A DNA stretch of 64,000 nucleotides from Streptomyces durmitorensis (GCF_023498005.1 NZ_CP097289.1:744001-808000); one strand, 5' to 3'. Positions 10,223 through 19,244 are shown, counted from the stretch's first letter. Notes: a model not told the origin generated them from the letters alone. Numbers and translations: made by a program.

Positions 10223-11215
10223 TCAGGTGGTCTGGATGCGGAAGCGGCGGCGGTAGGCGGCCGGGGTGGTGGAGAGCTGCCGGTTGAACGCCCGGTGCAG
10301 CGTCTCCACCGAACCGAGCCCGGCCGCTGCCGCGACCCGGTCGAGAGGGCTGTCGGTGGTCTCAAGGAGACGGCGCGCCACCTCGACGCGGGCGGCTTCG
10401 ACGTAGTCGGCCGGGCTGGTGCCGGTCTCCTGTTTGAACACCCGGGCGAAGTGCCGCTCGCTCAGGCACATCCGGGCCGCCAGTGCCGCCGCCGACAGGT
10501 CCGCGTCCAGGTGATCGGCGATCCACAGCCGCAGTGCGTCGATGTCGCGGCGGGCGGACGCGGGGCGGCTGAGCGGCACGGAGAACTGGCTCTGACCGCC
10601 CTGGCGTTTGAGGTACATCACCAGGTGCCGGGCCACCGACAGGGCCACGTCCTCGCCCTGGTCCTCGGCCACGAGCGCCAGGGCGAGATCCAGGCAGGCA
10701 CTGATCCCGGCCCCTGTCCACAGCCGGCCTCGGTCGGTGCGTACGAAGATGGGGTCCGGGTCGACCGTGACGGCCGGGTGCTCGGCGGCGAGCTGGGCGG
10801 CGGTCGACCAGTGGGTGGTCGCCGTCTTCCCGTCGAGGAGTCCGGCCGCGGCCAGGACGTGCGCACCCACGCAGACCGACGCCACTCGGCGGGCCTGCGG
10901 GGCGGTCGCCCTGACCCACTCCACGACGTCCGTGTCGATACGGGCGAGGGGTCCTTCGTCGGTCATGTCGACCGCGCCGGGCACCAGCAGGGTGTCCACC
11001 CGCCCGCGCACCTCGTCGAAGCCCATGTCGGCCACCAGCCGCACTCCCGCCGACGTACGGACCTCACCGGCGGCCGGCCCGGCAAGGCGTACCTGGTAGC
11101 CGGCGCGGCCCGCGGTCTCCCGGTTGGCCAGGCCGAAGACCTCGGCGGGACCGGTGACGTCGAGGAGGTCGACATCGGGGAAGACCGCGATGACGACACG
11201 GTGCGGAGTGGGCAT
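10223..11215 (-). CDS. GlxA-type transcriptional regulator (DJ-1/PfpI plus AraC HTH)
   Basis: The 330-residue protein joins an N-terminal DJ-1/PfpI amidotransferase-like domain (residues 1-190, with nucleophile-elbow region VASVCVGAHVLAAAG) to a C-terminal AraC double helix-turn-helix (residues 225-325, including MCLSERHFARVFKQETG and the signature end PAAYRRRFR). GlxA-family regulators sense small metabolites and often control amino-acid or amide catabolism. The cysteine hydrolase gene lies directly downstream. AGGA is 9 nt before the ATG. The opposite flank is a divergent region with 18-bp tandem repeats. Confidence 0.9.
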   Translation of the reverse strand: MPTPHRVVIAVFPDVDLLDVTGPAEVFGLANRETAGRAGYQVRLAGPAAGEVRTSAGVRLVADMGFDEVRGRVDTLLVPGAVDMTDEGPLARIDTDVVEWVRATAPQARRVASVCVGAHVLAAAGLLDGKTATTHWSTAAQLAAEHPAVTVDPDPIFVRTDRGRLWTGAGISACLDLALALVAEDQGEDVALSVARHLVMYLKRQGGQSQFSVPLSRPASARRDIDALRLWIADHLDADLSAAALAARMCLSERHFARVFKQETGTSPADYVEAARVEVARRLLETTDSPLDRVAAAAGLGSVETLHRAFNRQLSTTPAAYRRRFRIQTT

Positions 11216-11290
11216 GGACCCATCCTCACCGCCGCCACCGATGGCCGCAATGACGATTCCCTGTCACATCCGGACATGGGCCGGGACGAC

Positions 11291-11380
11291 TCGGCCGAGG
11301 GCGCGGGCTCGGCCGAGGGCGCGGGCTCGGCCGAGGGCGCGGGCTCGGCCGAGGGCGCGGGCTCGGCCGAGGGCGCGGGC
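11291..11380. repeat. Five perfect 18-bp tandem repeats
   Basis: The unit TCGGCCGAGGGCGCGGGC occurs five times without a mismatch between the divergent GlxA-type regulator and methyltransferase genes. A degenerate TCGGGC tail follows. The unit contains the palindrome TCGGCCGA. The frame of the downstream methyltransferase is open through the array and would read Ser-Ala-Glu-Gly-Ala-Gly repeats. Confidence 0.9.
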
Positions 11381-11530
11381 TCGGGCTCGGGCGGCCAGGG
11401 CCGAGCGGCTCCACCGGGGCGGGAACATTCGTCCAAGACAACCGCTTCCGGAGTCGGCACAGTCGAGGGCACGGGCCAGGGCGACACCACTCGCCTCGAC
11501 CACCGCCCGGCAAACCGAGGGGAAGCGACG

Positions 11531-12583
11531 ATGACGAACGACGACACCACGACGACGAACGACACCGAAGACGTCCGTGACCTGGTCGCACAACTGGTGT
11601 TCGGAAGCCTGGCCGCGCAGACCGTTCGCGCCGCCGTCCGGCTGAGGGTGATGGAGCTGATCGGCGACAAGGAGCGGTCGGCGGCAGAGGTGGCCGCCGA
11701 TGCCGGGGCACGTACACAGCCCATGACCAGGCTGCTGCGCGCCCTGGCGAGCCTGGGCCTGCTGCGCGAACACACCGCGGGCTCCTTCTCGTTGACGCCC
11801 GCGGGCGCCACCCTGGACCCCGAGCGGCCCGGCTCGCTCACCTCACTGGTCCGGATGTTCACGGAGCCGACGATGCTGCGCGCCTGGGAACACCTGGACG
11901 ACAGCGTGCGCACCGGTGACGTCGCGTTCGACACGATCTTCGGGAAGGACTTCTTCAGCCACCTCAAGGAATTCCCCGACCTGTCCGCGGAGTTCAACGC
12001 GGCCATGAGCCAGGCCTCCAGGGCGACGGCCGCAGTCCTGCCGCACGCCTTCGACTTCGGCCGCTTCACCACGGTGACCGATGTCGGGGGCGGTGACGGC
12101 ACCTTGCTGAGCGCCGTGCTCCGCGAACACCCGGCCCTGACGGGCGTCGTCCACGACACCGAGGAGGGCCTGGCCCAGGCTCCGACGACGCTGGAGCGGC
12201 AGGGGCTCACGGCACGATGCTCCCTGGCGGCCGGAGACTTCTTCCAGTCCGTGCCGGGCGGCGCCGACGTCTACCTGCTCAAGAGCATCGTGCACGACTG
12301 GTCGGACGAGCAGGCGGTCACGATCCTGACCCACTGCCGCGAGGCGCTGCCACCGGCGGGCCGCGTACTGATCGTGGAGCCCGTTCTGCCCGAGGTCGTC
12401 GACGCCGAAACCGCCGGACTCACCTACCTCACCGACCTCAACATGATGGTGAACGTGGGCGGCAGGGAGCGGACGCGGGCCGACTTCGAAGAGGTGTGCC
12501 GCAGGGCAGGCCTTGCCCTCACCTCGGTGACCCCGCTGGAACAGGCGGAACCGTTCTGCCTGATCGAGGCGACAGCGGCGTGA
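11531..12583 (+). CDS. SAM-dependent O-methyltransferase (class with N-terminal dimerisation domain)
   Basis: A 350-residue protein with an N-terminal winged-helix dimerisation domain (residues 15-100) and a C-terminal Rossmann methyltransferase domain. The SAM loop is VTDVGGGDGTLLSAVL, and LLKSIVHDWSD carries the catalytic-base His seen in plant-type and polyketide O-methyltransferases. NMMVNVGGRERTRADFEEV is the usual C-terminal signature. GGGGAAG precedes the chosen ATG. The frame stays open upstream through the 18-bp repeat array, so a longer protein from ATG 11277 is possible but lacks support. Substrates in this family are often aromatic natural products. No biosynthetic neighbour is visible. 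Confidence 0.88.
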   Translation: MTNDDTTTTNDTEDVRDLVAQLVFGSLAAQTVRAAVRLRVMELIGDKERSAAEVAADAGARTQPMTRLLRALASLGLLREHTAGSFSLTPAGATLDPERPGSLTSLVRMFTEPTMLRAWEHLDDSVRTGDVAFDTIFGKDFFSHLKEFPDLSAEFNAAMSQASRATAAVLPHAFDFGRFTTVTDVGGGDGTLLSAVLREHPALTGVVHDTEEGLAQAPTTLERQGLTARCSLAAGDFFQSVPGGADVYLLKSIVHDWSDEQAVTILTHCREALPPAGRVLIVEPVLPEVVDAETAGLTYLTDLNMMVNVGGRERTRADFEEVCRRAGLALTSVTPLEQAEPFCLIEATAA

Positions 12584-12674
12584 GGGCGAGGCGCGTCACG
12601 ACTTGATCACATCCTGCATGATTCAACCGCATGTGACCTAGCGTGTTCCGCCTGGCTCAACCTTGGGGGGACAT

Positions 12675-13331
12675 ATGCGCGTTCGCGCTACCGCGGCTGC
12701 TGCCGCCATGCTTCTGGCCGCTCTCACCGCGTGCGGCGGCAGCGATGGCGGCGACAGCGGCACAGCCGATGCGAAGTCGTCGGAGGGTTCGAAGGCCTCG
12801 ACGGCGAAGAAGGTCGACTGCTCGGACGAGGACATCAGTCAGGCCGACTGGATGGAGCACTGCTCCGACGAAGGTGCCGGCGCCGGCGCCGACGGGGACG
12901 GAACCGCGGGGAAGGCGACGGGCCTGAAGTTCGGCGAGTCCTACACCTGGCCGGACGGCCTGAAGGTGTCCGTCGCCGATGCGAAGGTGTTCACGGACTA
13001 CGACGCCGAGCTGATGGAGTCCGCCGAGCCCGGCAACACCGACTTCCGCGTGCGGTTGAAGCTGACGAACTCCGGCAAGTCCGCGGTCGCCCTCGACGAC
13101 CTGTCCGTCATCGTCGAGGGCGCCACGAAGGGCGGCGAGGCCGGGGCGACCGTGTTCGAGAAGGGGTCCGAGCCGCTCGAGGGCCGCCTGGCCCCCGGGG
13201 TCTCCGCGACGAAGACCAACGACAACGCCCTGGAGACGAAGTACGGCAAGAAGGTCGTCGTCACGGTGCAGCGCAACAGCGAGGACTTCGACCTGGACTT
13301 CCCGGAGTTCACCGGATCCATCACCGGGTGA
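12675..13331 (+). CDS. Lipoprotein with C-terminal beta-sandwich (DUF4352-like)
   Basis: The 218-residue precursor has a lipobox ALTAC near residue 20, then an acidic Ser/Gly/Asp-rich linker with three Cys (VDCSDED and EHCSDE), then a folded domain from about residue 80. The segment FRVRLKLTNSGKSAVALDDLSV resembles DUF4352-type immunoglobulin-like lipoproteins. ATG 12675 is preceded by GGGGGG. An in-frame TTG at 12663 is less likely. Function is unknown. It is followed after 47 nt by the MurJ-type gene, so the two may share a transcript. Confidence 0.75.
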   Translation: MRVRATAAAAAMLLAALTACGGSDGGDSGTADAKSSEGSKASTAKKVDCSDEDISQADWMEHCSDEGAGAGADGDGTAGKATGLKFGESYTWPDGLKVSVADAKVFTDYDAELMESAEPGNTDFRVRLKLTNSGKSAVALDDLSVIVEGATKGGEAGATVFEKGSEPLEGRLAPGVSATKTNDNALETKYGKKVVVTVQRNSEDFDLDFPEFTGSITG

Positions 13332-13378
13332 GGCGACCTGCGGGTCGCGCGCCGATCTTGACGGCGTAGGTTGACCCC

Positions 13379-15082
13379 ATGGTGGAGGGGGCGAAGCCTG
13401 CGGTGCGGTCGAGGCCGCAGGAGCAGCGGGCACGGGGGCGGCATGCCGTCCGGCGGGAGAAGAAGCAGGGCGGCCGGGAGAAGAATCAGGGCGGCCTTGT
13501 CCGTTCGTCGTTGCTGATGGCCGTCGGCACGGTGGTGTCGCGGGCGACGGGTCTCATCCGGCAGGTGCTGCAGGCCGCCGCGCTGGGCACGGGCTTGCTG
13601 GCCAGCACGTACAACACGGCGAACACGGTGCCGACAAGCCTGTACACGCTGTTGATCGGTGGTGCGCTCAACGCCGTCCTGGTGCCGCAGCTGGTGCGCG
13701 CCAGGGCGACGCAGCCCGATGGCGGGCGCGCCTACGAACAGCGTCTGGTCACGCTCGTGGTGTGTGTCCTTGGCGTGGGGACGGCGTTGGCGGTCTGGGC
13801 TGCCCCGCAGATCGTGGGCCTGTACATGCGCGACACCCCGGAACGTCACGAGGCGTTCGAGCTGACGGTGACGTTCGCCAGGTTCCTGCTTCCGCAGATC
13901 TTCTTCTACGGCCTGTTCAGCATCTACGGACAAGTCCTCAACGCCCGCGAGAAGTTCGGCGCGATGATGTGGACGCCGGTCCTGAACAACGTCGTGCTGG
14001 TCGGCATGTTCGCCGCCTACCTGACGCTGATGACGGTCCCCGACCAGGTCGAGGACATCACCACGGCCCAGGTGCGGCTGCTCGGTCTCGGCACGACGGC
14101 GGGCATCGCCCTACAGGCCCTGGCGCTTGTCCCGTACGCGCGGGCGGCGGGATTCCGGTTCCGGCCGCGGTTCGACTGGCGCGGCACCGGCCTTGGCACG
14201 AGCGTCCACGCGGCGAAGTGGACGCTCCTGTTCGTCCTGGCCAACCAGGTCGCCCTGACCGTGGTCACGAATTACGCCAACGCCGCCGACCAGGAGCTGC
14301 CGCAGGCCGGCGCGGGCTACTCGGCCTACACCTACGCGCAGACCATCTGGCTGCTGCCACAGTCGATCGTGACCGTGTCCCTGGTGACGGCTCTGCTGCC
14401 GCGCATGAGCCGGGCCGTCGCGGAAGGGCGTCTGCAGGACCTGCGCGCGGATCTGTCCCGGGCGCTGCGGATCAGCGGCGTGATCATCGTGCCTGCCGCC
14501 TTCCTCTTCCTCGCCCAGGGGCCGCAGATCGCGTCGCTCCTGTTCGCCCACGGAGCGGCGGACGCGGCATCGGCCCGCCCTCTGGGCTACATGCTGCAGG
14601 CCTTCGGACTCGGCCTCATCCCGTTCTCGGCCCAGTACCTCCTGCTGCGCGGCTTCTACGCACAGCAGGACACGCGTACTCCCTTCTTCGTGGCGGCCTG
14701 GATCGCGGGCGTGAACATCGCCCTGGCCACGGCCTGCCACGTGCTGCTGCCCGCCCGCTGGGCGGTCGTCGGCATGGCCGGGGCCTACACGCTGTCCTAT
14801 CTGGCCGGCCTCGCGCTCACCGCGCACCTGCTGCGCAGGAGACTCGGAGCCCGCATCGACGACGGCAGCCTGCGCCGAACCTATACGAAGCTGCTGTGCG
14901 CCGCGGGTCCCGCCGCGGGCCTGGGCTGGGCCGCGACGCGCGCATGCGCCGGCCTGGGAAGCGGAACGTGGCCCACCGCGGCCGCGCTCTCCGCCGGGGT
15001 GCTCACGACGGCCCTCGGATATCTCGTCCTCGCACGGCTGCTGAAGGTCAGCGAGCTGCGACGCCTGCCCGGCATGCGCTGA
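13379..15082 (+). CDS. murJ: MurJ/MviN-family lipid flippase paralogue
   Basis: A 567-residue polytopic membrane protein of the MOP superfamily. After a basic cytoplasmic N-terminus of about 40 residues, the first helix region carries SRATGLIRQVLQAAALG, followed by repeated hydrophobic helices in the usual MviN pattern (MurJ has 14). MurJ flips lipid II across the membrane during peptidoglycan synthesis. Streptomyces encode more than one homologue, and this one lacks a large C-terminal extension and lies outside a cell-division context, so it may handle another prenyl-linked precursor. The start has no clear ribosome site, and a start further in, near MAVGTV, cannot be excluded. Confidence 0.8.
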   Translation: MVEGAKPAVRSRPQEQRARGRHAVRREKKQGGREKNQGGLVRSSLLMAVGTVVSRATGLIRQVLQAAALGTGLLASTYNTANTVPTSLYTLLIGGALNAVLVPQLVRARATQPDGGRAYEQRLVTLVVCVLGVGTALAVWAAPQIVGLYMRDTPERHEAFELTVTFARFLLPQIFFYGLFSIYGQVLNAREKFGAMMWTPVLNNVVLVGMFAAYLTLMTVPDQVEDITTAQVRLLGLGTTAGIALQALALVPYARAAGFRFRPRFDWRGTGLGTSVHAAKWTLLFVLANQVALTVVTNYANAADQELPQAGAGYSAYTYAQTIWLLPQSIVTVSLVTALLPRMSRAVAEGRLQDLRADLSRALRISGVIIVPAAFLFLAQGPQIASLLFAHGAADAASARPLGYMLQAFGLGLIPFSAQYLLLRGFYAQQDTRTPFFVAAWIAGVNIALATACHVLLPARWAVVGMAGAYTLSYLAGLALTAHLLRRRLGARIDDGSLRRTYTKLLCAAGPAAGLGWAATRACAGLGSGTWPTAAALSAGVLTTALGYLVLARLLKVSELRRLPGMR

Positions 15083-15193
15083 GTCCGGCGAGGCGAGCGC
15101 TCAGGCGGCCCGCCGACACGGCCGGGCTGGCTCACGCATACACCTCTCTCGACAGGGCACCCGGCTGACACGCCTCGACCCAGGGAGCACCTC

Positions 15194-15436
15194 ATGGTCA
15201 TTGTCGGCATCGTCGCTGTCTGCGTCGTACTGGCCGTCCTCGCCTTCTTCGTGCCCCGCCTCTCACGGCACCCCGAACGCGGCACCCAACGCACTCTGGG
15301 GGCCGGTTCGCGCGCCGGCGGCAAGGCCCCCGGCATCCTCGGCCGGATCTTCAGCAAGCCTTTCCGCAGCAGCTCCAAGGCCGTGGGCCGCAGCGGCTCG
15401 GCCGGTCGGCGCACGCGGGGCCGCATGCCCTTCTGA
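15194..15436 (+). CDS. DUF6411 small membrane protein
   Basis: An 80-residue protein with one N-terminal transmembrane helix (MVIVGIVAVCVVLAVLAFFV) and a basic cytoplasmic tail containing GTQRTLG, KAPGILGRIF, SSSKAVGRSGSAGRR and the end RGRMPF. This matches the conserved pattern of the Streptomyces DUF6411 family, whose function is unknown. GGGAG lies 6 nt before the ATG. It follows the MurJ-type gene by 111 nt in the same direction. Confidence 0.8.
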   Translation: MVIVGIVAVCVVLAVLAFFVPRLSRHPERGTQRTLGAGSRAGGKAPGILGRIFSKPFRSSSKAVGRSGSAGRRTRGRMPF

Positions 15437-15461
15437 GCGCCTGCCTGCTGAAGCCAGGCCC

Positions 15462-16109
15462 TCACAGGCTCGTGAGCAGGTCATCCAGCGGGGCCGGTGT
15501 CAGATCGGGGTCGAGGGCCTCGACGAGGAGGCGGCCGTAGCGGATCTTGCGGCCCTTCTTCGTGCCGAGGAAGCGCCGCAACTGCTGCTGCCGGGGCCTG
15601 CCGTGCTGGGCGGGCTGGCGCATGAAGGTCTGCCAGGCCCGCAGGTCGCCCTCGGCCCGGATGGCATCCTCGACCCTCGCCGTGCCCAGCGCGCGGATGA
15701 GTTCGTCCTCCAGGTCCGACACGCACACGAAGAAGTCCCCGCCCGGCGCCCCTGCCCGCTCCAGACCCCGGTCGTAGAAGCGCTGTTCGGCCACGTCGCA
15801 CAGTCCTGCAAGACGCAGGTCGAGGCCGGGCGGCCCGAGGATCTCGGCGTAGCGGCCGATGCTCATCGCCCCGCCCATCGACACGACGCACACCCCCTCG
15901 GCTGCCAGGTCCCGGCCACGCCGTGCGGCCAGCGCCTCAACTGCCTCGCGGTCACTCGGCCCTTCCAGCAGCACGGCCGTCCGCACGCCCACTCGCTCGG
16001 CCAGATCGTGCGCAGGGCCGCCGGGTCCGCCGGCCGCCCAGCCACTGACCGCGTCCCGGAACGCCCGCATGTCTGCCATGGAGGGAGTCTGCACCTTCAC
16101 CCTCGGCAT
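15462..16109 (-). CDS. TOPRIM-domain protein related to OLD-family nucleases
   Basis: A protein of about 215 residues with a stand-alone TOPRIM fold: the catalytic-glutamate segment VLLEGPSDREAVEAL, then VCVVSMGGAMSIGRY and LAGLCDVAEQRF (the DxD-like position). These match the C-terminal TOPRIM half of OLD-family ATP-dependent endonucleases, but the ATPase half is absent and no partner ATPase lies nearby. A basic C-terminal region (RFLGTKKGRKIRYGRLL) may bind nucleic acid. Start choice is open: ATG 16109 or ATG 16079, neither with a good ribosome site. Function is not established. Confidence 0.7.
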   Translation of the reverse strand: MPRVKVQTPSMADMRAFRDAVSGWAAGGPGGPAHDLAERVGVRTAVLLEGPSDREAVEALAARRGRDLAAEGVCVVSMGGAMSIGRYAEILGPPGLDLRLAGLCDVAEQRFYDRGLERAGAPGGDFFVCVSDLEDELIRALGTARVEDAIRAEGDLRAWQTFMRQPAQHGRPRQQQLRRFLGTKKGRKIRYGRLLVEALDPDLTPAPLDDLLTSL

Positions 16110-16161
16110 GGCACGGCATATTCAGCGGTCACGGTCGGCGCGCCCGGCATGCCCGGCGCGC

Positions 16162-17013
16162 TCAGCCTCGGTAGGCGGCGATCGCGATCCGGACGAACGA
16201 CCGGAGCAGTGGGTTGGTGTCGCGCTCGTTCCATGCCACCAGCACGCGGCTCGCGGGCATGTCGACCAACGGCACCACGGTGAGCCCGTCCCCCGGCTCG
16301 TGGTCCAGGAGCGTCATGCCGACGGTGCCGTTCCAGACAACGGCTTGCCGGCACTCCGCGACGGCGCGCACCACCGGGCCCTCGCGAGGCTCTCCGCCGT
16401 TCCAGTACGACTGCCAGAGGGGATCGGTGCCCTCCGGGAAGACGAACCAGCGGCGATCGACCAGGTCCGCGATCTTCAGGCTTGCGTGCCGGGCCAGCGG
16501 ATCGTCGGCGCGCAGCAGCGCACCCACCGGGTCGGCGCGCAGCTCGTGGACCGTCAGGCCGGTCTCGTCGAACGGCCCCCGGGTCAGGGCGACATCGACG
16601 AGGCCGGCATGCAGCCCGCACGTCGGATCGGTCAGGTCGGTCTCGCGGACGCGCACCTCGATCTGCGGGTGGCGCCGGCGGTAGGCGCCGGCCAGCCGCG
16701 CCGCGCCCGGATCGGTGCTGTCCCCCAGGATGCCGACGGTGATGCTCGCGGCACCGGCCGCGGCGGCCACGCGTACGCGTACCCGGTCGGCCTGGTCGAG
16801 CAGGGAGCGCGCCTCGTCGAGCAGCACGGCACCCACCGCGGTGAGCGTGACCCCGGCGGACGACCGGTCGAACAGCGCGGCGCCGACCTCGGTCTCCAAC
16901 TGCTTGATGGCCCGGCTCAGCGGCGGCTGGCTCATGTGCAGCCGGGCGGCGGCCCGGCCGAAGTGGAGTTCCTCGGCGACCGCCACGAAATAGCGCAGCG
17001 CGCGTAGCTCCAT
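16162..17013 (-). CDS. LysR-family transcriptional regulator
   Basis: A 283-residue regulator with the N-terminal winged HTH of LysR proteins (MELRALRYFVAVAEELHFGR, then SQPPLSRAIKQLE) and a periplasmic-binding-like effector domain from about residue 90. It is divergent from the cupin and DoxX genes, with 80 bp between starts, the classic arrangement for LysR regulation of the divergent operon. The effector is unknown. Confidence 0.9.
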   Translation of the reverse strand: MELRALRYFVAVAEELHFGRAAARLHMSQPPLSRAIKQLETEVGAALFDRSSAGVTLTAVGAVLLDEARSLLDQADRVRVRVAAAAGAASITVGILGDSTDPGAARLAGAYRRRHPQIEVRVRETDLTDPTCGLHAGLVDVALTRGPFDETGLTVHELRADPVGALLRADDPLARHASLKIADLVDRRWFVFPEGTDPLWQSYWNGGEPREGPVVRAVAECRQAVVWNGTVGMTLLDHEPGDGLTVVPLVDMPASRVLVAWNERDTNPLLRSFVRIAIAAYRG

Positions 17014-17093
17014 GCTGCGACGATACCCGTTCGGTATCGGGGTGGCGGAACAGGTCTTGGACGGTCGCGGTGCCCTGGCGGTGGAATCGGGGC

Positions 17094-17588
17094 ATGCCCG
17101 ACGAACCGAGAAACACCGAGCCGCTCGCCGTCCCCGCCGTGTCGGTGGTCGGTCCTGGCGAGGGCGAGACGATCGTCCTCGGCACCACGCGACTGCGCGT
17201 ACTCGAGGACGGCAGCAACACCGGGCACCGCATCGGGCTCGCCGAATCGGTCCTCGCGCCGCACACGCCCGGACCGCCGCAGCACCGTCACGCCCAGCAC
17301 GACGAGGGCTTCTACGTCGTCTCCGGCACGGTGCGGTTCACGGTCGGCGAGCAGGACTACGACGCGACCGCGGGCACGCTCGTGATGGTCCCGCCCGGCG
17401 CGCCGCACACCTTCGCCAACACGACCGGTCAACCGGCCGTCATGGTCAGCACGTTCACACCGGACCTGTACGTCCAGTACTTCCGTGACCTGCACGCCAT
17501 GATCGCCCGCGGCCAGGCCTTGACCCCTGAGGCGACCGCCCAGGTGATGAGCCGTTACGCCACCGAACCCGCCACCGACTTCGCCTGA
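17094..17588 (+). CDS. Cupin-domain protein
   Basis: A 164-residue single-domain cupin. The first metal motif is PQHRHAQHDEGFYVVSG (two His and a Glu) and the second is GTLVMVPPGAPHTFAN (His). Such proteins are dioxygenases, isomerases or small-molecule sensors. ATG 17094 was chosen over ATG 17070 because it avoids the LysR promoter overlap and has a GGGG stretch nearby. It is the first gene of a cupin-DoxX pair, divergent from the LysR regulator. Confidence 0.85.
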   Translation: MPDEPRNTEPLAVPAVSVVGPGEGETIVLGTTRLRVLEDGSNTGHRIGLAESVLAPHTPGPPQHRHAQHDEGFYVVSGTVRFTVGEQDYDATAGTLVMVPPGAPHTFANTTGQPAVMVSTFTPDLYVQYFRDLHAMIARGQALTPEATAQVMSRYATEPATDFA

Positions 17589-17624
17589 GGCCCGCGCCCC
17601 CGCACCCCGACCGTGGACGGAATC

Positions 17625-17987
17625 ATGAACATCGCCTATGGGATCGTCGCCGGCCTGCTCTGCCTGTTCTACCTCTACGCGGGCGGGATGAAGCTGGCCC
17701 GGAGCCACGAGCAACTCCGCCCCATGATGGCCTGGGTGGACAGCACCCCGATGCCCGCCGTCAGGGCCATCGGCCTCGCCGAAGTACTCGGCGCGACCGG
17801 CCTGATCCTCCCGCCACTGACCAGCATCGCCCCCTGGCTCGCGCTGGCCGCGGCCATCGGGTTCGTGATCCTGCAGATCGGCGCGACCAGGGTCCACCTG
17901 AGCCGCGGGGACCGCCGGATCGCCCTCAACATCACGCTCCTGCTCACCGCGTCCGTGACCGCCTGGCTCGCGACGGCATGGATCTGA
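17625..17987 (+). CDS. DoxX-family membrane protein
   Basis: A 120-residue membrane protein with four predicted helices: an N-terminal helix ending LYLYAGGMKL, APWLALAAAIGFVILQI in the middle, and a last helix ITLLLTASVTAWLATAW. The size and the Gly/Lys motif after helix 1 match DoxX proteins, which have been linked to quinone-dependent or oxidative-stress functions. It begins 36 nt after the cupin stop and is probably co-transcribed with it. A GTG 12 nt upstream is an alternative start. Confidence 0.8.
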   Translation: MNIAYGIVAGLLCLFYLYAGGMKLARSHEQLRPMMAWVDSTPMPAVRAIGLAEVLGATGLILPPLTSIAPWLALAAAIGFVILQIGATRVHLSRGDRRIALNITLLLTASVTAWLATAWI

Positions 17988-17995
17988 CGACAGCT

Positions 17996-18418
17996 CTAGC
18001 CCGCGTTCATCAGGGTCTCGAAGCCGGAGTCGTCGCAGTACGCAACGGCTTGCCCCTCAGCGGTCATGTCGCCGCTGATCGCCCGTGCGGTGTCGTCAAG
18101 GATGTGGCTGCCACCGCGGTCGAGCCCCTCCCGGTCCAGCCGCTTCGCGGCGGCGATGACCGTATACCCGGCGATACCGGGCTCGGACGGCTGGGCGCTC
18201 TGTCCGTCATCCGCGTCGACACCGCTGCCGTCGGCTGCCGACGCGTTCCTGGTGTCCTGCCAAGTACCGAGCGCGGAGCAGTAGTTGTGTCGCCACTCCT
18301 CGTCCTGCGCGGAGTCGCGCGACGAGCAACCGCCCATCAGACCGACCACGACGAAAGCCGTCGCCGCTCGCGCGGCTCCTCGCCTGCCTGCCGTACCCCT
18401 GACCCTGCCGCGCCCCAT
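17996..18418 (-). CDS. Hypothetical lipoprotein
   Basis: A 140-residue precursor with a basic N-terminus, a hydrophobic stretch and the lipobox LMGGC near residue 30. The mature part is acidic with two Cys (HNYCSALG and VAYCDDSG). No family is recognised. Two ATGs lie 6 nt apart, and 18418 is preferred because GGAGGG is then 8 nt upstream and not touching the start. It is convergent with the DoxX gene. Confidence 0.7.
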   Translation of the reverse strand: MGRGRVRGTAGRRGAARAATAFVVVGLMGGCSSRDSAQDEEWRHNYCSALGTWQDTRNASAADGSGVDADDGQSAQPSEPGIAGYTVIAAAKRLDREGLDRGGSHILDDTARAISGDMTAEGQAVAYCDDSGFETLMNAG

Positions 18419-18463
18419 GAACATTCCCTCCCCTGAGCAACCAGTGAAGAGTACGGGCCCGCG

Positions 18464-19171
18464 CTACCGCCCGTTGGCCGAGAAGTGCTGGTAGTCGGGG
18501 TTCGCCCAGCGGCCGCCCCATTTCCAGCCGATCCTCCGCATGGCGGTCCACACGACGTCGCCGGGGCGGATCATGCCCTTGACCATGCGGTCGCGTCGCA
18601 GGTACTTCGCCGCCGACTCCGGATGGACACGGCCATTGGCATCGACGTACGGGTTCTCGACCGTGTTGATGTCGATCGCGTTGCCGTACGAGTGCTGCGA
18701 CATCCGGCCCGGGTTCCCGGTCACCCGGCGACAGTTGAAGGCGGAGGTGTTGTCGGCCGCCATCGCCGCCGCGTCGCTGCCGCCGAACTCGGCCGTCACC
18801 CGCATCCGGCGAATCGGGAACTTCGCCGCGAAGGCCTTCCGGAAGACATACAGCAGCGGCTTCACCGAACGCTGATGGACGATCAGTTCACCGGGATGGA
18901 CGCGGCCGTCGAAGCCCCAGTGGTTCATGCGGATGAGCCGGAGCCGCCGCGGCGGGACGGGGCACCCGCGGTGGTAGGTGGAGCCGATCTTGGCCTTCGG
19001 CACGGCGGTGACCCGCGCATCGAGGCGGGGCGCGGAAGTGGTGCGGGGCGCGGAAGCGGTGCGGGAGACCGGGTCATCAGGGATGCGCGCGTCCGCACCC
19101 GCATCGACGGGCACGCCGACGACGAGCGCCAGGGCCATGACCACGGGGATGACGCGAGACATGATGTGCAC
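18464..19171 (-). CDS. Secreted M15-family metallopeptidase (D-Ala-D-Ala carboxypeptidase/endolysin type)
   Basis: The 235-residue precursor has a signal peptide (VIPVVMALALVVGVPVDAGA). The zinc-site pattern of the M15 family follows: MSQHSYGNAIDIN gives the first His and Asp, and the C-terminal DYQHFS gives the second His. NTSAFNCRRVTG and the tail NPDYQHFSANGR match the M15/extensin-like subgroup that cleaves peptidoglycan stem peptides. The GTG at 19171 has AGGG about 9 nt upstream. An ATG at 19162 is the alternative. It probably remodels the wall outside the membrane. Confidence 0.85.
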   Translation of the reverse strand: MHIMSRVIPVVMALALVVGVPVDAGADARIPDDPVSRTASAPRTTSAPRLDARVTAVPKAKIGSTYHRGCPVPPRRLRLIRMNHWGFDGRVHPGELIVHQRSVKPLLYVFRKAFAAKFPIRRMRVTAEFGGSDAAAMAADNTSAFNCRRVTGNPGRMSQHSYGNAIDINTVENPYVDANGRVHPESAAKYLRRDRMVKGMIRPGDVVWTAMRRIGWKWGGRWANPDYQHFSANGR

Positions 19172-19244
19172 GTTTTGACCCTAAATGCGTGCGGTGCCAT
19201 TCCGGCGGAGGCCACTGCGGTCGGCTGTTGAGGGAGGCGGGAGG

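Noticed and set aside
11277..11530. N-terminal extension of the methyltransferase through the repeat array
   Set aside because: No ribosome site at ATG 11277, while ATG 11531 has GGGGAAG and gives the normal family N-terminus.
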